From the NCBI GenBank assembly GCA_905147135.1, contig LR990045.1, positions 13,988,173 to 14,052,172 on the forward strand: 64,000 nt of DNA, in the 5' to 3' direction. The notes below the pieces were generated by a model, which saw only the letters and a list, made by a program, of their open reading frames with translations, did not search any database and was not told where the DNA came from. The first letter of the stretch is position 1. The number at the start of each line of letters is the position of its first letter. This DNA comes from Blastobasis lacticolella. Its lineage: Eukaryota > Arthropoda > Insecta > Lepidoptera > Blastobasidae. Position numbers and translations under genes: made by a program. Below are positions 32,180 through 43,466 of the stretch, one piece after another.

Positions 32180-33539
32180 TATTCATGCTATAAATGATCG
32201 TTTTATGTTTTTGTTTTAAACTCACATAAGTACCTATTCTTCCTTACAGTAAATTGAAATTGAGGTTCTTATAACACTGATTTGAAATTCGAATTCAACC
32301 TTTACATTGAACTATACTGCAATCATATATTCCGTTATTCCAATAATGCTATTATCTCGACTCGAGAAATTCAGCAATCGTCAAACACTTTCTTCTGTCA
32401 TCGAATGCGGTTAGCTTTCAAATTCTTTCTTGATTGGTCCGCGTAAGTGTTAAAGGTCACTTCTACGAACCATAGTCGCTTCTGGACGTAGTTATCATTA
32501 CTCATTGTTTTGACTTGTCTCATCGAGCCATCTCCATTGTTTCATTGCGCGTAGAAGGTAGTGTTTGGAAATAATGACTCACTTCTATTCACAGTGCAAC
32601 CCATCTCGTATTGCTGGCTGTCCTTTTTTATCAATTTGGTTGTACAGCTCGTATTAAACTGAATTTGAATCTGTTGGGGCTGCGTGAGACAATTAGGTTC
32701 ATTGATTGTGGTTTGTAAACAAAATTAGGTCATCCGCATCCGTTTGTTACTCTTAAGACAAGTACTGAAAAACAAAAAGAAAATGTTGTTTATGCCCACC
32801 CCGTTTCCTGAATTGGTACGAATTTACTGTTATTGCAGAATTCATAACTATTTATTTTCTCAGCCAGTTCGCGTCTAATGCGTAGTCATTTGCTTTAATT
32901 CGCTCGTCGATTGTCATTGATGGCATCTCATTTGTGACTCCATTCACGCTCGTGCGCTTACCTACTATTTGACAGCGAGCCTCCAAGACGCCGGTCATTC
33001 TTCTCAAACATTTTCTGTCTGTACGTACTCTCATTCTTATTGTGTCCAACCGATGTCTACAATTGATAAATGGACACCCAACTCTCGCTTCCCTTTTGAT
33101 TGTGCTTCGATGAGATTTACTTTCTTTGTTAGCGTCGAGTGTCAATTCAGCTTATAATGGTGTTTGCCTGTCCCTCCTTTTTCAGCGGGAGGCCTCTTCT
33201 TCCGATCAAGTTCGTCGATTTTTCCCCTTTATGCCCGAAAAGGGACTCGTTTTAATCATTCAAAATGAACCTTTTCTAGTTGCCTGTTCTTTTGTCAAGC
33301 ATTGCATAACGAATAAGTACAAGATAATAAAATAGAGCGAATACAACGTTCATTAGATACATTGTGTGCGAAGATCATTGTTATCTTGTCATAAATTAGA
33401 CTGACAGAGTGATATAAATTTTAATTCCTTTCATCCGGTTGCTCCTTGAAATAAAAAAGTAGCCAGTAGTTTTACAGTACCATACTAAAAACAACTAAAA
33501 TTATTAATTAAATGACATTCGTTACGACCTGACATCTAA

Positions 33540-33575
33540 ACATAAATATTAATTTATCTGTGCAGGTACGTACAC
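33540..33575 (+). promoter_or_regulatory. Candidate recursive splice site (weak to moderate)
   Basis: TATTAATTTATCTGTGCAG|GTACGT (AG at 33564-33565) joins an acceptor to a strong donor. The pyrimidine tract is short and interrupted. TATTAAT could serve as the branch region. Confidence 0.3.
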
Positions 33576-34103
33576 GTTTAATAAGTTTTGACACAATACG
33601 GCGTTTTGGTTGAAGGGTATCAGTAAACCGTGTTGTTGGTTTATAGGGACCGTAGGGGACCGAAGTAGCTAGCGATTGGCAAATTTTGTTTTTATCTGAT
33701 TTCAAAATAAGATACAGAGCATCACAATACATCACCTATTCACGATGTGCTTTTCTTTACTAATGAAAAGTCACCTCATTATGAGTATAATACTGACCAA
33801 TAGGCGCTCACTACTGTGGAATAATAAAAAGAAACACAGCACCGTTATGTATGGGCCGCACATAATATGTAGAATCTCCAGGTTTGACCGGCGTGCGGCG
33901 GTACCGTTAGCGGTCGGCCGGCCACTCTGTATTGTTCTTGCTTGGACTTTGGAGTACTTACCTATAGGCGGTTGCGTCCGCCGTTGAGGTTATGACAGGA
34001 TGCCTCAATGTGTGGAAAACAAATATTATACTTGTTGGTTTTTTAAACATTCAACTATTATGTATACGTTGTTGTGGAGAAATAAATGGATTATTATTAT
34101 ATC

Positions 34104-34460
34104 TGTCGCAGCCGGATGGTTAAATTAGCCGGTTAACTAAACGGCTAGCTTTTTGAGAAATTATTTAGTTGAAAATTTGCCAGTCTCATAAGATTTTAAA
34201 GTGATGTTGAAAAAACGATATCGCCTCGAGTTTACGCAGCTATTTCACACATTGTTCCAATTCTTACCTACCCACAATAACTTCAAAGTATAATAATAGT
34301 TTGCATTAGGTATATATTCGGTTAGTTTAGGTTAGCGAGGCAATATCATTCACTTGACTTTACTTTCAAAGTTCATGAATTTGGCCAATTTTCAATTAAA
34401 TAACTGCTTAAATAGCTAGCCGTTTAATTAACCAGCTAATTTAACCATTTGGCTGCGACA
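34104..34460. mobile_element. MITE with about 90-bp TIRs and TATC duplication
   Basis: Ends are TGTCGCAGCC and GGCTGCGACA. The arms share GGTTAAATTAGC, GGTTAA, TAAACGGCTAGC and TTGAAAATT in inverse orientation. TATC flanks both sides (34100-34103 and 34461-34464), a 4-bp target-site duplication. It is 357 bp long with no ORF. A 4-bp TSD excludes Tc1/mariner (TA) and hAT (8 bp); Sola-like or other superfamilies are possible. Confidence 0.85.
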
Positions 34461-34901
34461 TATCTTTGGTGCTCTCTGACTCTAGAACAAATAGCAGTCG
34501 TTGGAGAAAAAATTATTCAAACGCACCATACAATTTTTTGCTGGGTAGCGACAGGTTTTTAAAATTTTATGTTATATGGTGATTGTGATACATTTACCTA
34601 TGCCGGTTGAGGGTAGGTACTTAAGACTCGACCTTTTCAGAGAAGGTCATATATTTGATCAATATAAATTACTGTTCTTCTCGGACCTTCTCTCCTCTCC
34701 TGACCCTTCTATTCAAAATCGGATGATAAATACCGATCGTAAGAAGTCTTTAATCCATCCTCTTCACACGTCTAAACTATATTAGCATATAATTATACCT
34801 CTTTCAATCTTATTCGCCACACAACAGAATAATATATATTAACATACACAATGTGATGTATGATATCATCTTTCAACTTATAATAAAATGTTTTATAGGT
34901 A

Positions 34902-35101
34902 CTTATACCGGCGCGACTTCGTTCGCGTACACATACTTTACCCCGAGCTACCCTTTTTTTCTTGCTTTTAAACGTTCCTATTGAATCTCTCTATCTATTG
35001 TTGAAAACCGCATTGAAATCCGTTGAATACTTTAAGAGATCTAATCATACATACATATCGACAGACGGCGGGAAGCGACTTTATTTTATACTATGCATAG
35101 A
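34902..35101 (-). mobile_element. Helitron copy with degraded 3' terminus
   Basis: The hairpin CGCGAACGAAGTCGCG on the minus strand (34912-34927) and the same body as 42932-43132 are present. The minus 5' end TCTATGCATAGTATAAAATA begins at 35101 (next + base is T). The CTAG terminus is mutated (ACTTATACCGG on the + strand). Confidence 0.8.
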
Positions 35102-36432
35102 TTTATATCAAAATTAAATAAGCAAAACCATACACAGAGGGTTGAATTTGAAATATCAAGCGTCGAATATAAATAGCCAATGTAGAACCGCATGTTTAGA
35201 TACGGTTTAGATAAGATAAATATTTGTATAATCGACCAGAGTATGTTCTATTTACGAGCACATTATCGCTGTAGTGCTTTTTTAAGATTGACTCCTTCTT
35301 TTAGTTCTATTTATACCGTCATTGGAGAGTTTCTGGTATCATACTTAAGACGTTATCTTAAAGGAGTACAGTTAGATATATTTTTGTAATTAAAACTATT
35401 TCATGGGAGCTACCTACATTTGGGGGTAGTATCTTATGATGATTGAATATTTACAAGAACTAGTAACAAATCAGTTCAAATTAAGTATTGTAAATTTGTG
35501 GACTTGTTAATCTGAAATGATTGTAAGTACAATCTCTGTGATACTTAACCTAGATATAGGTATAATTATCGAGTCAAACCCGCTCCACATTGTATACCTA
35601 ATGCATAGATATTATTAAACCTAAGAAACAAAATTTGCTTTGATATTTTCACGTCGCTCTAAGGTACAGGGAGATATTTCATTGGCTACAATTGCGCATG
35701 TAAAAGGTTAACAGTGCTTTTACGCTTTAGACGCACTTGGTAAAGCATGAAGCTAACATATTGATGTATCATTGTAATGGTTCGGTCCATTTAATAAACA
35801 TGTAAAACACACGGTCTAGTGTTTTTGATTTTACATGTTCTACATTTATTGAAAAGTCAAACGCTAGTTTGCCTACATAGTGCATATTTGATCAATGATC
35901 AAGAACTGTAATAAATATGAATTATGAATTCTTATCTGCGTAAAATTCGTAATAACTGGCTCGACGCGGCATGAACTATAAAACCACATTTAATAGGCCA
36001 TCATCTAAATGATGAAAAATCATAGCAAATCACACCACGGCGTTTCAACCGCGCCGAATAATGACATAATTGTAGCACCAAAACGTCTGGTATCGCCACG
36101 TAATCAAAATATACGCCCAAGGCACCACGTACAAGGCTAGTGGCATTGACCGCTCAGACGAAATGCGTGCCACGCTCATTAATAAACATTTCCCATTCAT
36201 TGCGAAGAGTTACCGCGACCGGTTCTACGAATTAAGAACTCGGAATAGTGAAGAAACGGAACGACTATGCGTTCACATTGCAGCCAATGGTGTTTGGGTG
36301 ACGAACAATTTTGATATTATTGGGTCCTTACCTGTGAAACAGGCGTTTTTTTCGCTATTTCGCATTTGCTCATATATCAATACTTGATTTCGAAAATAGA
36401 GCATAATTAGATACGAGTAAGTCCCTAAAATT
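35102..36432. other. Non-coding stretch
   Basis: An imperfect inverted repeat around TTTACATGTT occurs at 35778-35855. The 74-codon ORF at 36163-36387 has plausible codon composition but no domain. Confidence 0.35.
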
Positions 36433-36684
36433 TAGCCGTGTGGTGTCCGGCAGAGTAGAATAGCACCAACCCCTTACACTTATGGGTGTCATACAAAGCG
36501 ACTAATGTTTTCGAATCAAAGATCAAGAGTGTCCGTAGTCTAGAAAATGGGCAGCAGCATTTTCCATTGTTATATTTAAACACTGCGATCTCCAACCCGC
36601 TTGCCAAGCGTGGTGATTATGGCCCTTCGTGGGTGAGGCCCTAAGTCCTGCAGTGGACTGTTACGGGCTGTGATGATGATGATG
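36433..36684 (+). mobile_element. SINE-like family F, full copy with perfect 14-bp TSD
   Basis: It is flanked by AAGTCCCTAAAATT on both sides (36419-36432 and 36685-36698). It begins TAGCCGTGTGGTGTCCGG and ends with CTGCAGTGGACTGTTACGG, then GCTG and a (GAT)n tail. The 252-bp element has no ORF and no recognisable tRNA boxes. Copies at 48139-48393 and 55123-55384 start at the same GCCGTGTGGTG, so the 5' end is fixed rather than randomly truncated. The tail resembles the 3' end of the RTE LINE at 52754-54240, pointing to RTE-driven mobilisation. Confidence 0.85.
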
Positions 36685-36698
36685 AAGTCCCTAAAATT

Positions 36699-37439
36699 GA
36701 ATAAAATATTTTCTAAAGTGTTTATAAGGATTTAAAAATACCTCTGTTCATTGGTCGTTAGCTTTGCCTCTTTACTAGCTTTACCAGATGTGTTTTTATA
36801 AAAATAATAGTTATCAAAATGCAATTATAGGCACCAGTTAGCTTAATGTTGTCCGATTGTACCTACAAGGTTTCATCGTAATGGGATTGGCCGTTTCATA
36901 GAAATTGAAAAATTTGCTTGTATGAAAATTCAAGTTCCCTTGATTTTTGCCATACACAATGCAAGCTTAGGTAAGGACCTAATATTTTTCAATGGTTTGA
37001 GAATTAAATTTCTGGGTCTTGATTAAGTTTATGAAATGTTTCGAATATGAAAGTTATTTGAGCAGCTCAGATTCGAAAAGTTAATATAAGATAGGTACTT
37101 TATGGAGCGAATGCAATATGGAGCGTAAAGAAAAACGTAATTTTGCTGTAATAATTTGGTTCTCCGACGATTCATTTCCAATAAGTGTTTTGATTATCTG
37201 CTCCAGGCTTACACAATGCGGTTTCCGAATGTAATTTGATGTGGCTGTTTTATTTCCGTCAGATAAACATTTCACTTAGCTTACACAGTACTGGTTTTGG
37301 TAATTGTGTTTCCGAAATAACTCAACGGGTTATTGCTAGAATCATTTAAATAGGTAAGATACTGTGTATACTGGATAAAACAAACTAGCACATGTATATA
37401 TACCTAAACACTAATATCCAAAAACCTTATATTTAATCA
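36699..37439. other. Non-coding stretch
   Basis: Nothing recognised. Confidence 0.4.
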
Positions 37440-37810
37440 TCTATACCAACTAATATTAAAAAAAGAAAAGATTTCATTGTTTGTCGGTTTGTTTTTTGTA
37501 GTGGATAAACTCAAAAACTATTAAACCGATATTAATAATTCTTTAATCGGTAGAAAGCTACAACAGCCAGAAACATAGCCTATACATAATTTAAAAAATA
37601 TATATATTTCTAGGAATATTGCAATAATATAGGTAGGTAACACAAGGCATCAAAATGTTGCATGTTCGTGCATAATTTCAGAATGAATGCAGCTATTTAA
37701 CTATATTTTTTTAATTTAATTTGTAATTTTAGGGGCAGGGTAGGGTAGGGATAGAGTAGGGGTAGGTTAAGGTAGGAATAGGACACCACGCGAACTAAGT
37801 AGCCAGCTAG
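37440..37810 (+). mobile_element. Helitron with G-rich internal tract
   Basis: It begins TCTATACCAACTAATATTAA after host A (37439). It ends CCAGCTAG at 37810, followed by T. A degraded hairpin relic, CACGCGAACTAAGTAGCC, lies just inside the end. The 371-bp element contains four G-runs (37732-37750, GGGGCAGGGTAGGGTAGGG), a predicted G-quadruplex. It is non-autonomous. Confidence 0.7.
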
Positions 37811-39639
37811 TTAATGATAAAATAAATATTATCATAATGCTATTCCAGTCCATTGAAATATTTTTATAATTACGAAAGTAATATTCGGAAAAGAAGACTC
37901 AAAACCAATAGCAGGTATATACGCGCTTTACGCGCTGTTTGTGATGGATGATGATTTTCATAAAATCTTTGCTTTTGAACAAATGATTTATTCGTATTCA
38001 GCTGTTCGACGTCATGCGAGTGGGTCCAGTACGTTGCCCTGAGGCGCACCACACGGTTCAGATATTGTGTGTGTGTACGTAACCTTACGAATGTTAATTA
38101 GCGAGTTTTATTGTATCTTTTGTTGTTGTTATATTTACATTGGTATACTTATATGGCTTTAAGTAAATTCTTTGTTTATATTCGAAAAAAAATATGAGTC
38201 ATATTTTATTAGAAATGGTACCTTTACATATTTATTGCATTATTACCCAGCTATTTTAAAGATAACAAATGTAATTCTTGTAATTGGGATTATTGTTTTA
38301 GCATCAAGTAATATCAAGTACTGCACAGTAAATTATTTTTCTTTGTTATGTTATACGTGACCTAATGGATTTAGTGTTTTAATATTGTAGAATACGAATT
38401 TGCTAGATCAGATATTAACATTATGATTTTGTATGCAAGATGAGTATCATAAGCTGGTTCGCAGTAGTAGAATGTACTACTACGATTATTACCTGTAAAA
38501 GTATCTAAGCAGTTCTTCATAAATTGGACTAGCACTAAACATAGTTGCGTTCACGAGTCAGTTCATTTTTTTACCAGTACCACTGCCGTGGTCCGTTAAT
38601 GAATTGACGTTTCTTTCCAACCGTACGATGGCCGTATTAGGAAACCTGTTAAATATACGGTTACCGTTACAACTCGTCTTGAATCCGATACTGGCATCTA
38701 TTTAATGTTACCCCTGCTTATTTGATTAGTTCGAGGCCAATGAACGATACCGTAATGTGTACGGTTCAAAGAGAAAATATGCAGGAATGTCTTGAACCTC
38801 ATCCGAATTTTTATAATCTAATAAACACCATATAAAATAAGTTTTTGTAAGGCATATTTTTAACATAACTCGTTTAATGACGCATATAGCTTTACTTTTA
38901 TTGTATAATGTGTAAATAATTGTAAAACTAAATAAGTGTACAATCGCAGATGCGTTACATTTTGAGACTGCACTGATAAAGTTATGCTTGTTACACTTGA
39001 CACTGGCTTCTTCAAGAAAAACCAACGCATGTATTGTTGCTTGTCTTAGATAAGGAGGTATAGTACCTGCTATATGGATTCTTAAGACCTGACCGACACA
39101 TGCATTGACATTTAAGTACGCCATATCTGTATTACCTATGCTTTATTGCGTGCTTTGTTCAATTTTATTTTTTAGCATCTCGTCAATACCTCTTACACTC
39201 TTTTGACAGTTTTAATAAATTATTTCAATATCAAGAAATCTCGCATGAACTGTCAGTTGCATTATCCAGCACAGAAGGAACTCACACGCTTATCTAATAA
39301 GATCTAATTGTTCTCTCCCCCGTCACCCGCACCGTCATACGCGCTCTTAGGTAATCGGATGAGCTGAAAGTGGCTTGGTTTTTGTTTCATTAGTTACCTA
39401 ATTGCACGTCTGATGTTTATCGTCGCATAAAGTCGTGATTGCGAGTCGGTCTGCAGCTGCTTCTTGCCGACGCTCTGTGGGATTGTAAATCGCAGGGTTC
39501 TTGTTTTTGTAGGTAGCTTCGCGATTTCCGCGAAAGTGTCCTTGGTTTCAAGATGTTACTAATAATAAATACATGACAAGGCATGTAACAATATTTATAA
39601 TAATCTTAGCGTCAATATCTCGGTTGAGATCTAGCGCGC
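37811..39639. other. Long stretch without recognised genes
   Basis: The largest ORF (38726-39124 minus, 132 codons) has no domain I recognise. Confidence 0.35.
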
Positions 39640-39737
39640 GAGGGTACGGGGTTCGCCAAGACTTTGATCCAGGATTTGGCAGATCAGGTCATTACAGTGG
39701 AGCGACTGCCATCTAATCTCTGCGACGCTGTCAATCC
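39640..39737 (-). mobile_element. SINE family B, 3' body fragment
   Basis: On the minus strand it contains GATGGCAGTCGCTCCACTGT, AATGACCTGATCTGCCAAAT and CCTGGATCAAAGTCTTGGCG, matching 26205-26270 and 49985-50045. Confidence 0.7.
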
Positions 39738-40110
39738 TGGTAAAAAAGAAACAGTAATTACGCTTAAAAATATATAAAGTTGACTAGTTGTTATTTACAT
39801 ATTGAAGTTGAAATATGTAAATAACTTGACATGAACTTGACATGAACATTTTAATGCATGTGTATTAGTTTATGAGTATGAACCAAAACTTACAGATTAA
39901 TATTTCATAAGGTACCTAAAGTTACAATTGCACAAAAATTGTTTCAACTTATTTTAAAGTTTGGCAATGTGTTCGACTAATGTGTTACTGAATAGTTCGA
40001 TACTGCTTTGTATAAAAGTGGGTTATGATGGAGCAATGAAATTATGAATATGTTCAAGTATTAAGATTTGCAAAACCCATCGCGATGCCAGCTACAACAT
40101 AGCCGGAATG

Positions 40111-40129
40111 TAGCCAACCGGGTTGGCTA
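40111..40129. repeat. Short palindrome
   Basis: TAGCCAACC and GGTTGGCTA are perfect 9-bp arms around one G. No larger context was recognised. Confidence 0.6.
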
Positions 40130-40516
40130 TGATGCATTCATTGCATCGAATCGAACTATTATGCTCGACCTTTTGTTCTGTAAAATTACGTTGTGCAATA
40201 CGCAGACGTGATGTTATGTCACTGTTTCGCGCTATGTTTTGATTTATTTCAATTGAATGTTCGGCTTTCTGTTCACTTACTGCGGTGCGGTTAGGTTTTG
40301 ATTTAGCACTTGGGGTCTAACAGAGTGTGACATATGTTTTCCTGTTCTTCCTTGCTGTTGGGCCGCTACTTGACGTTAATGTTTCCCTTTGCCATTGTGA
40401 GATGTATGGAATGATAGTAGATAATCATCATCAATCATTATTATTGTTATCGTAGCTACAAAGCATTCGTTTCACAAATAGTGATAGGAGAGTTATCCAA
40501 GGAAATGTTAAATTAC

Positions 40517-40681
40517 TCTAATTATAAATTCCTTAGTAATTCGACTGTCTGTTACGTTTTCCTGCCCAACCCGCTGAACTGATTAAGAAGGAGATAGATG
40601 TCAACCTGGGAAAGGACATAGGCTACTTTTTATCTTCAAATATAACTGAACGAAGCGAAAGAAATCAAGAGAAAAAACTAG
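40517..40681 (+). mobile_element. Degenerate Helitron
   Basis: The body carries GGAAAGGACATAGGCTACTT and CGAAGCGAAAG, and the end is AAAACTAG at 40681 followed by T, as in lepidopteran short Helitrons. The hairpin is decayed and the 5' end (TCTAATTATAAA) is not preceded by A, so the left boundary is approximate. Confidence 0.6.
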
Positions 40682-42156
40682 TTGTCCAATTATAGTGGTA
40701 TTTAGATAAAATAATAATTTAGTGAGAATTTTAAGCAAAATGAAAGGAGTGATGCGTACAGTTTACGGAAAGGCTATAGGTATTCTTTTAGACTTGAAGT
40801 TCAACATACGAGTAAAATACAACTCTTATTGGTACCTGTGTGTTCATTCGTTAATTTCATAGTTGTATGGGACAGTTTCATACTTAAATGACACTATTAC
40901 GAAGTTTAGGCCTTGTAAGTACCACCTACTAGTCCGTAGAACAATAGACTCTTGCCTTTTTAGTGACTATATTACACTTTTGTTAAGTTATATTGCCTTT
41001 TGTAATAGCAATAAAAAGTTACGTGAAACACGAAATGTCCAGGAATATTGTTCGTAGGCAACATGTTTTACACGACAATGCGGCTTTTAGTACACTCGGT
41101 TGTAATATTCTGTACTAACTCTACCTGGCCACTCGGCCAATATTAATATTTTATGTTACTTTTTATGAAATCTGGCACACAAGTCGCGGTGATTACCGGG
41201 AATAACTGATAATAATGATAAACGTGCCAAGGTACAAGTGATAATTATGAAATTTTATCAACAAACTGTCGACTACCACGGCGGTATCTGATCAGATATG
41301 ACCGGCTTCAATTAATTTATCTGATTATTTATTTTATTCCAACATTTCCTCGAAACTTGTTATGAATAAATGTCCAATAAGTTGACTCCAATAACTTAAT
41401 CATAAGCTGTTTATCTACTGCGAGTTTTTATTAATTTCCCGAAAATTATGTTTAGGTAGTTGTAGGATTTAAAATGGCATACCTACTTACATTAAGACTA
41501 CTCTAGTAAAGGACATAGTCGTATCTAATAAATACAATACTAGTAATCTAGTAAATACAGAATTTTTAACACCTATTTATAACTTTTATACTCCCGTCCG
41601 TAAATATGCTAAGTATCTATGGTATCTTATTTTCGATGCTTAGCACACCTGGGCAATAAAATACTAATTTATGTCTTAAAAAGTAATATATTTTTTTATA
41701 ATTTATTTCACCTGGTGCTAATTGGCGATGGGGCCTATGATAGAGAGAAAATGGAATCGTACAAGATTATAGAGGTCCTATATATAATAAGTGCTTAAAG
41801 TAAAATAACCGCGAATACGTGGCTGTGAGTTCGGAATATTTACCTGCGTAGATAGGCCAAGCATTGAATGAATAAAATAATTCTCAATTGAAAATCTTTA
41901 GAATATCATTAGACGCGATAGTTGTTAAATGTAGCGCACAAAAAGAAGTTATCCTCGACAAAGAGTATAACTAACTAATAAATATATTTTTATAAGAACA
42001 TTCAACTATCGAACGAATTAATTTATTAAAAAATTTGAATAATAAATTGAGGGTCATTATCATTTTATTTTAATTTGTAATGGCATGTTAAAATCGAGAA
42101 CTCAGTCGCTCATGCATAATTAAAATCTGATTACGCCATAATTTTAATATAGTTAG
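40682..42156. other. AT-rich non-coding stretch
   Basis: Nothing recognised. Confidence 0.4.
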
Positions 42157-42361
42157 GCTCAGATCAAATAAGAAATAAAGATGGTGCGCTGTCAACACTG
42201 ACATGTTTCGCTTCCGTAGACATATTGTCAATAGGAACAGGCCTAGTTTGGTTGTCAATGTGTAAGTGTGACCGTCTACTTACACTCAGTATGGCGTAGT
42301 TTTGCGTGCTTCAATATGTTGTTCGCAGGTTTCTGTTTTTTTTTCTTATTTGGTCTGAGTT
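42157..42361. mobile_element. Small element with about 24-bp imperfect TIRs
   Basis: Left CTCAGATCAAATAAGAAA and right (minus) CTCAGACCAAATAAGAAA face each other. GTTAG flanks both sides (42152-42156 and 42362-42366), a possible 5-bp duplication. The 205-bp element has no ORF. The class is unknown. Confidence 0.6.
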
Positions 42362-42931
42362 GTTAGGTAGGTGCGTGTCGTTTCATTCAAACATTTTTAG
42401 CATTTGGTTTACAACTTTAGTCTTAATGTTCTAGGTAATAATTATTGACAGATTTATTGGAGAGCCCATCGGAACCCTGTATTTTCCTTTAAATTTTTAT
42501 TGGAAAATAGTTTTATTTAACCTACCTAAGTTTTCGTAACTACCTGTACTCCGTATCCATAGCCGTACGTACATGTAGCTACTTGTACTAAAATAGACAA
42601 CAGTGAACAGTGAGTGCGTTGTCCCAAGAGCCTACGATTACGGCGTAGGTATAGGTACCCGCTGACTGTCTTGCGTTAGCCTTCAACAACTTCCTCGACC
42701 TATAAAAATATTTAAAACCAGCCTTTTCCGCGACTTGACTACGTTTGCACAGAGTTATAAGTACTTCCCTGTGCAGTTAATCCTCTACCACTAGGGTTCA
42801 GCGGTTTATTCCTGAGAACGTAACAACTAAGTATACCTACACACTTTCACATGTCTAAAATATGTGAGTAGGAATATTACTTACAAACCGTCCGCCTCTA
42901 TATGTCAGGCTTACTGCGTTTTTATATATTA

Positions 42932-43132
42932 CTAGTGGACCCGGCGCGACTTCGTTCGCGGACACCTGCTTTACCCCTACTTACCCTTTTTTCTTGCTTA
43001 TAAACCTTCCTCGTGAATCGCTCTATGTATTGTTGAAAACCGCATCAAAATCCGTTGCGTAGTTTCAAAGATTTAAGCATACAAAGGGACATAGGGACAG
43101 AGAAAGCGACTTTGTTTTATACTATGTAGTGA
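42932..43132 (-). mobile_element. Complete short Helitron (201 bp)
   Basis: On the minus strand it starts TCACTACATAGTATAAAACA. It ends with the hairpin CGCGAACGAAGTCGCG (+ coordinates 42945-42960), CCGGGTCCA and CTAG (42932-42935). Host A/T bases flank it as expected for Helitron insertion. It is the best preserved of the three copies of this subfamily in the window. Confidence 0.9.
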
Positions 43133-43387
43133 TATCATATCATATAATCCACAGGGTCCACGTTGGAAGCCGGGTTGGAGAACACAGTGTTGGAAATATT
43201 CAACAGAGAACGCAGAGAGAGCTTTTAGTTACTTAGTTTAACCTTTTAAAGGTTGAAGGTAGCGAGCGCCACTTTACAATAATGTAATGTGACGTACGTG
43301 ATGCATGGAACATCCACTCTTACAGATAGTAAATGTAATGAAAAATCGAAAATTAATAACACACTTGTCTTACGTGGAGTCTTGACA

Positions 43388-43466
43388 TTTGTGGAGATCT
43401 TTGGGGGGAGACCTATGCCCAGCAGCGGGCGTCTTCCGGCTGATACGATGATGATGATGATGATGA
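43388..43466 (+). mobile_element. 5'-truncated RTE LINE 3' end
   Basis: GTGGAGATCTTTGGGGG, GACCTATGCCCAGCAGCGGG and CGTCTTCCGGCTGATACGAT lead into a (GAT)n tail. This is the same 3' end as the RTE LINE at 52754-54240, shortened to about 80 bp. The ORFs that cross it are artefacts. Confidence 0.85.

Larger units (their letters stand above)
31263..34103. other. Long stretch without recognised genes
   Basis: It contains a hairpin at 32141-32179 and a fused AG|GTACGT at 33565/33566 (separate entries). ORFs at 31338-31556 and 32852-33335 have no domain. Confidence 0.35.

Noticed and set aside
36163..36387. 74-codon ORF with fair codon composition
   Set aside because: No homology recognised and no flanking splice sites; kept only as a remark.
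38726..39124. 132-codon minus strand ORF
   Set aside because: No domain and no splice or promoter context; composition like surrounding AT-rich DNA.
42301..42350. TTCGCAG|GTTTCT as a recursive splice site
   Set aside because: GTTTCT is a poor donor and it lies inside a TIR element.
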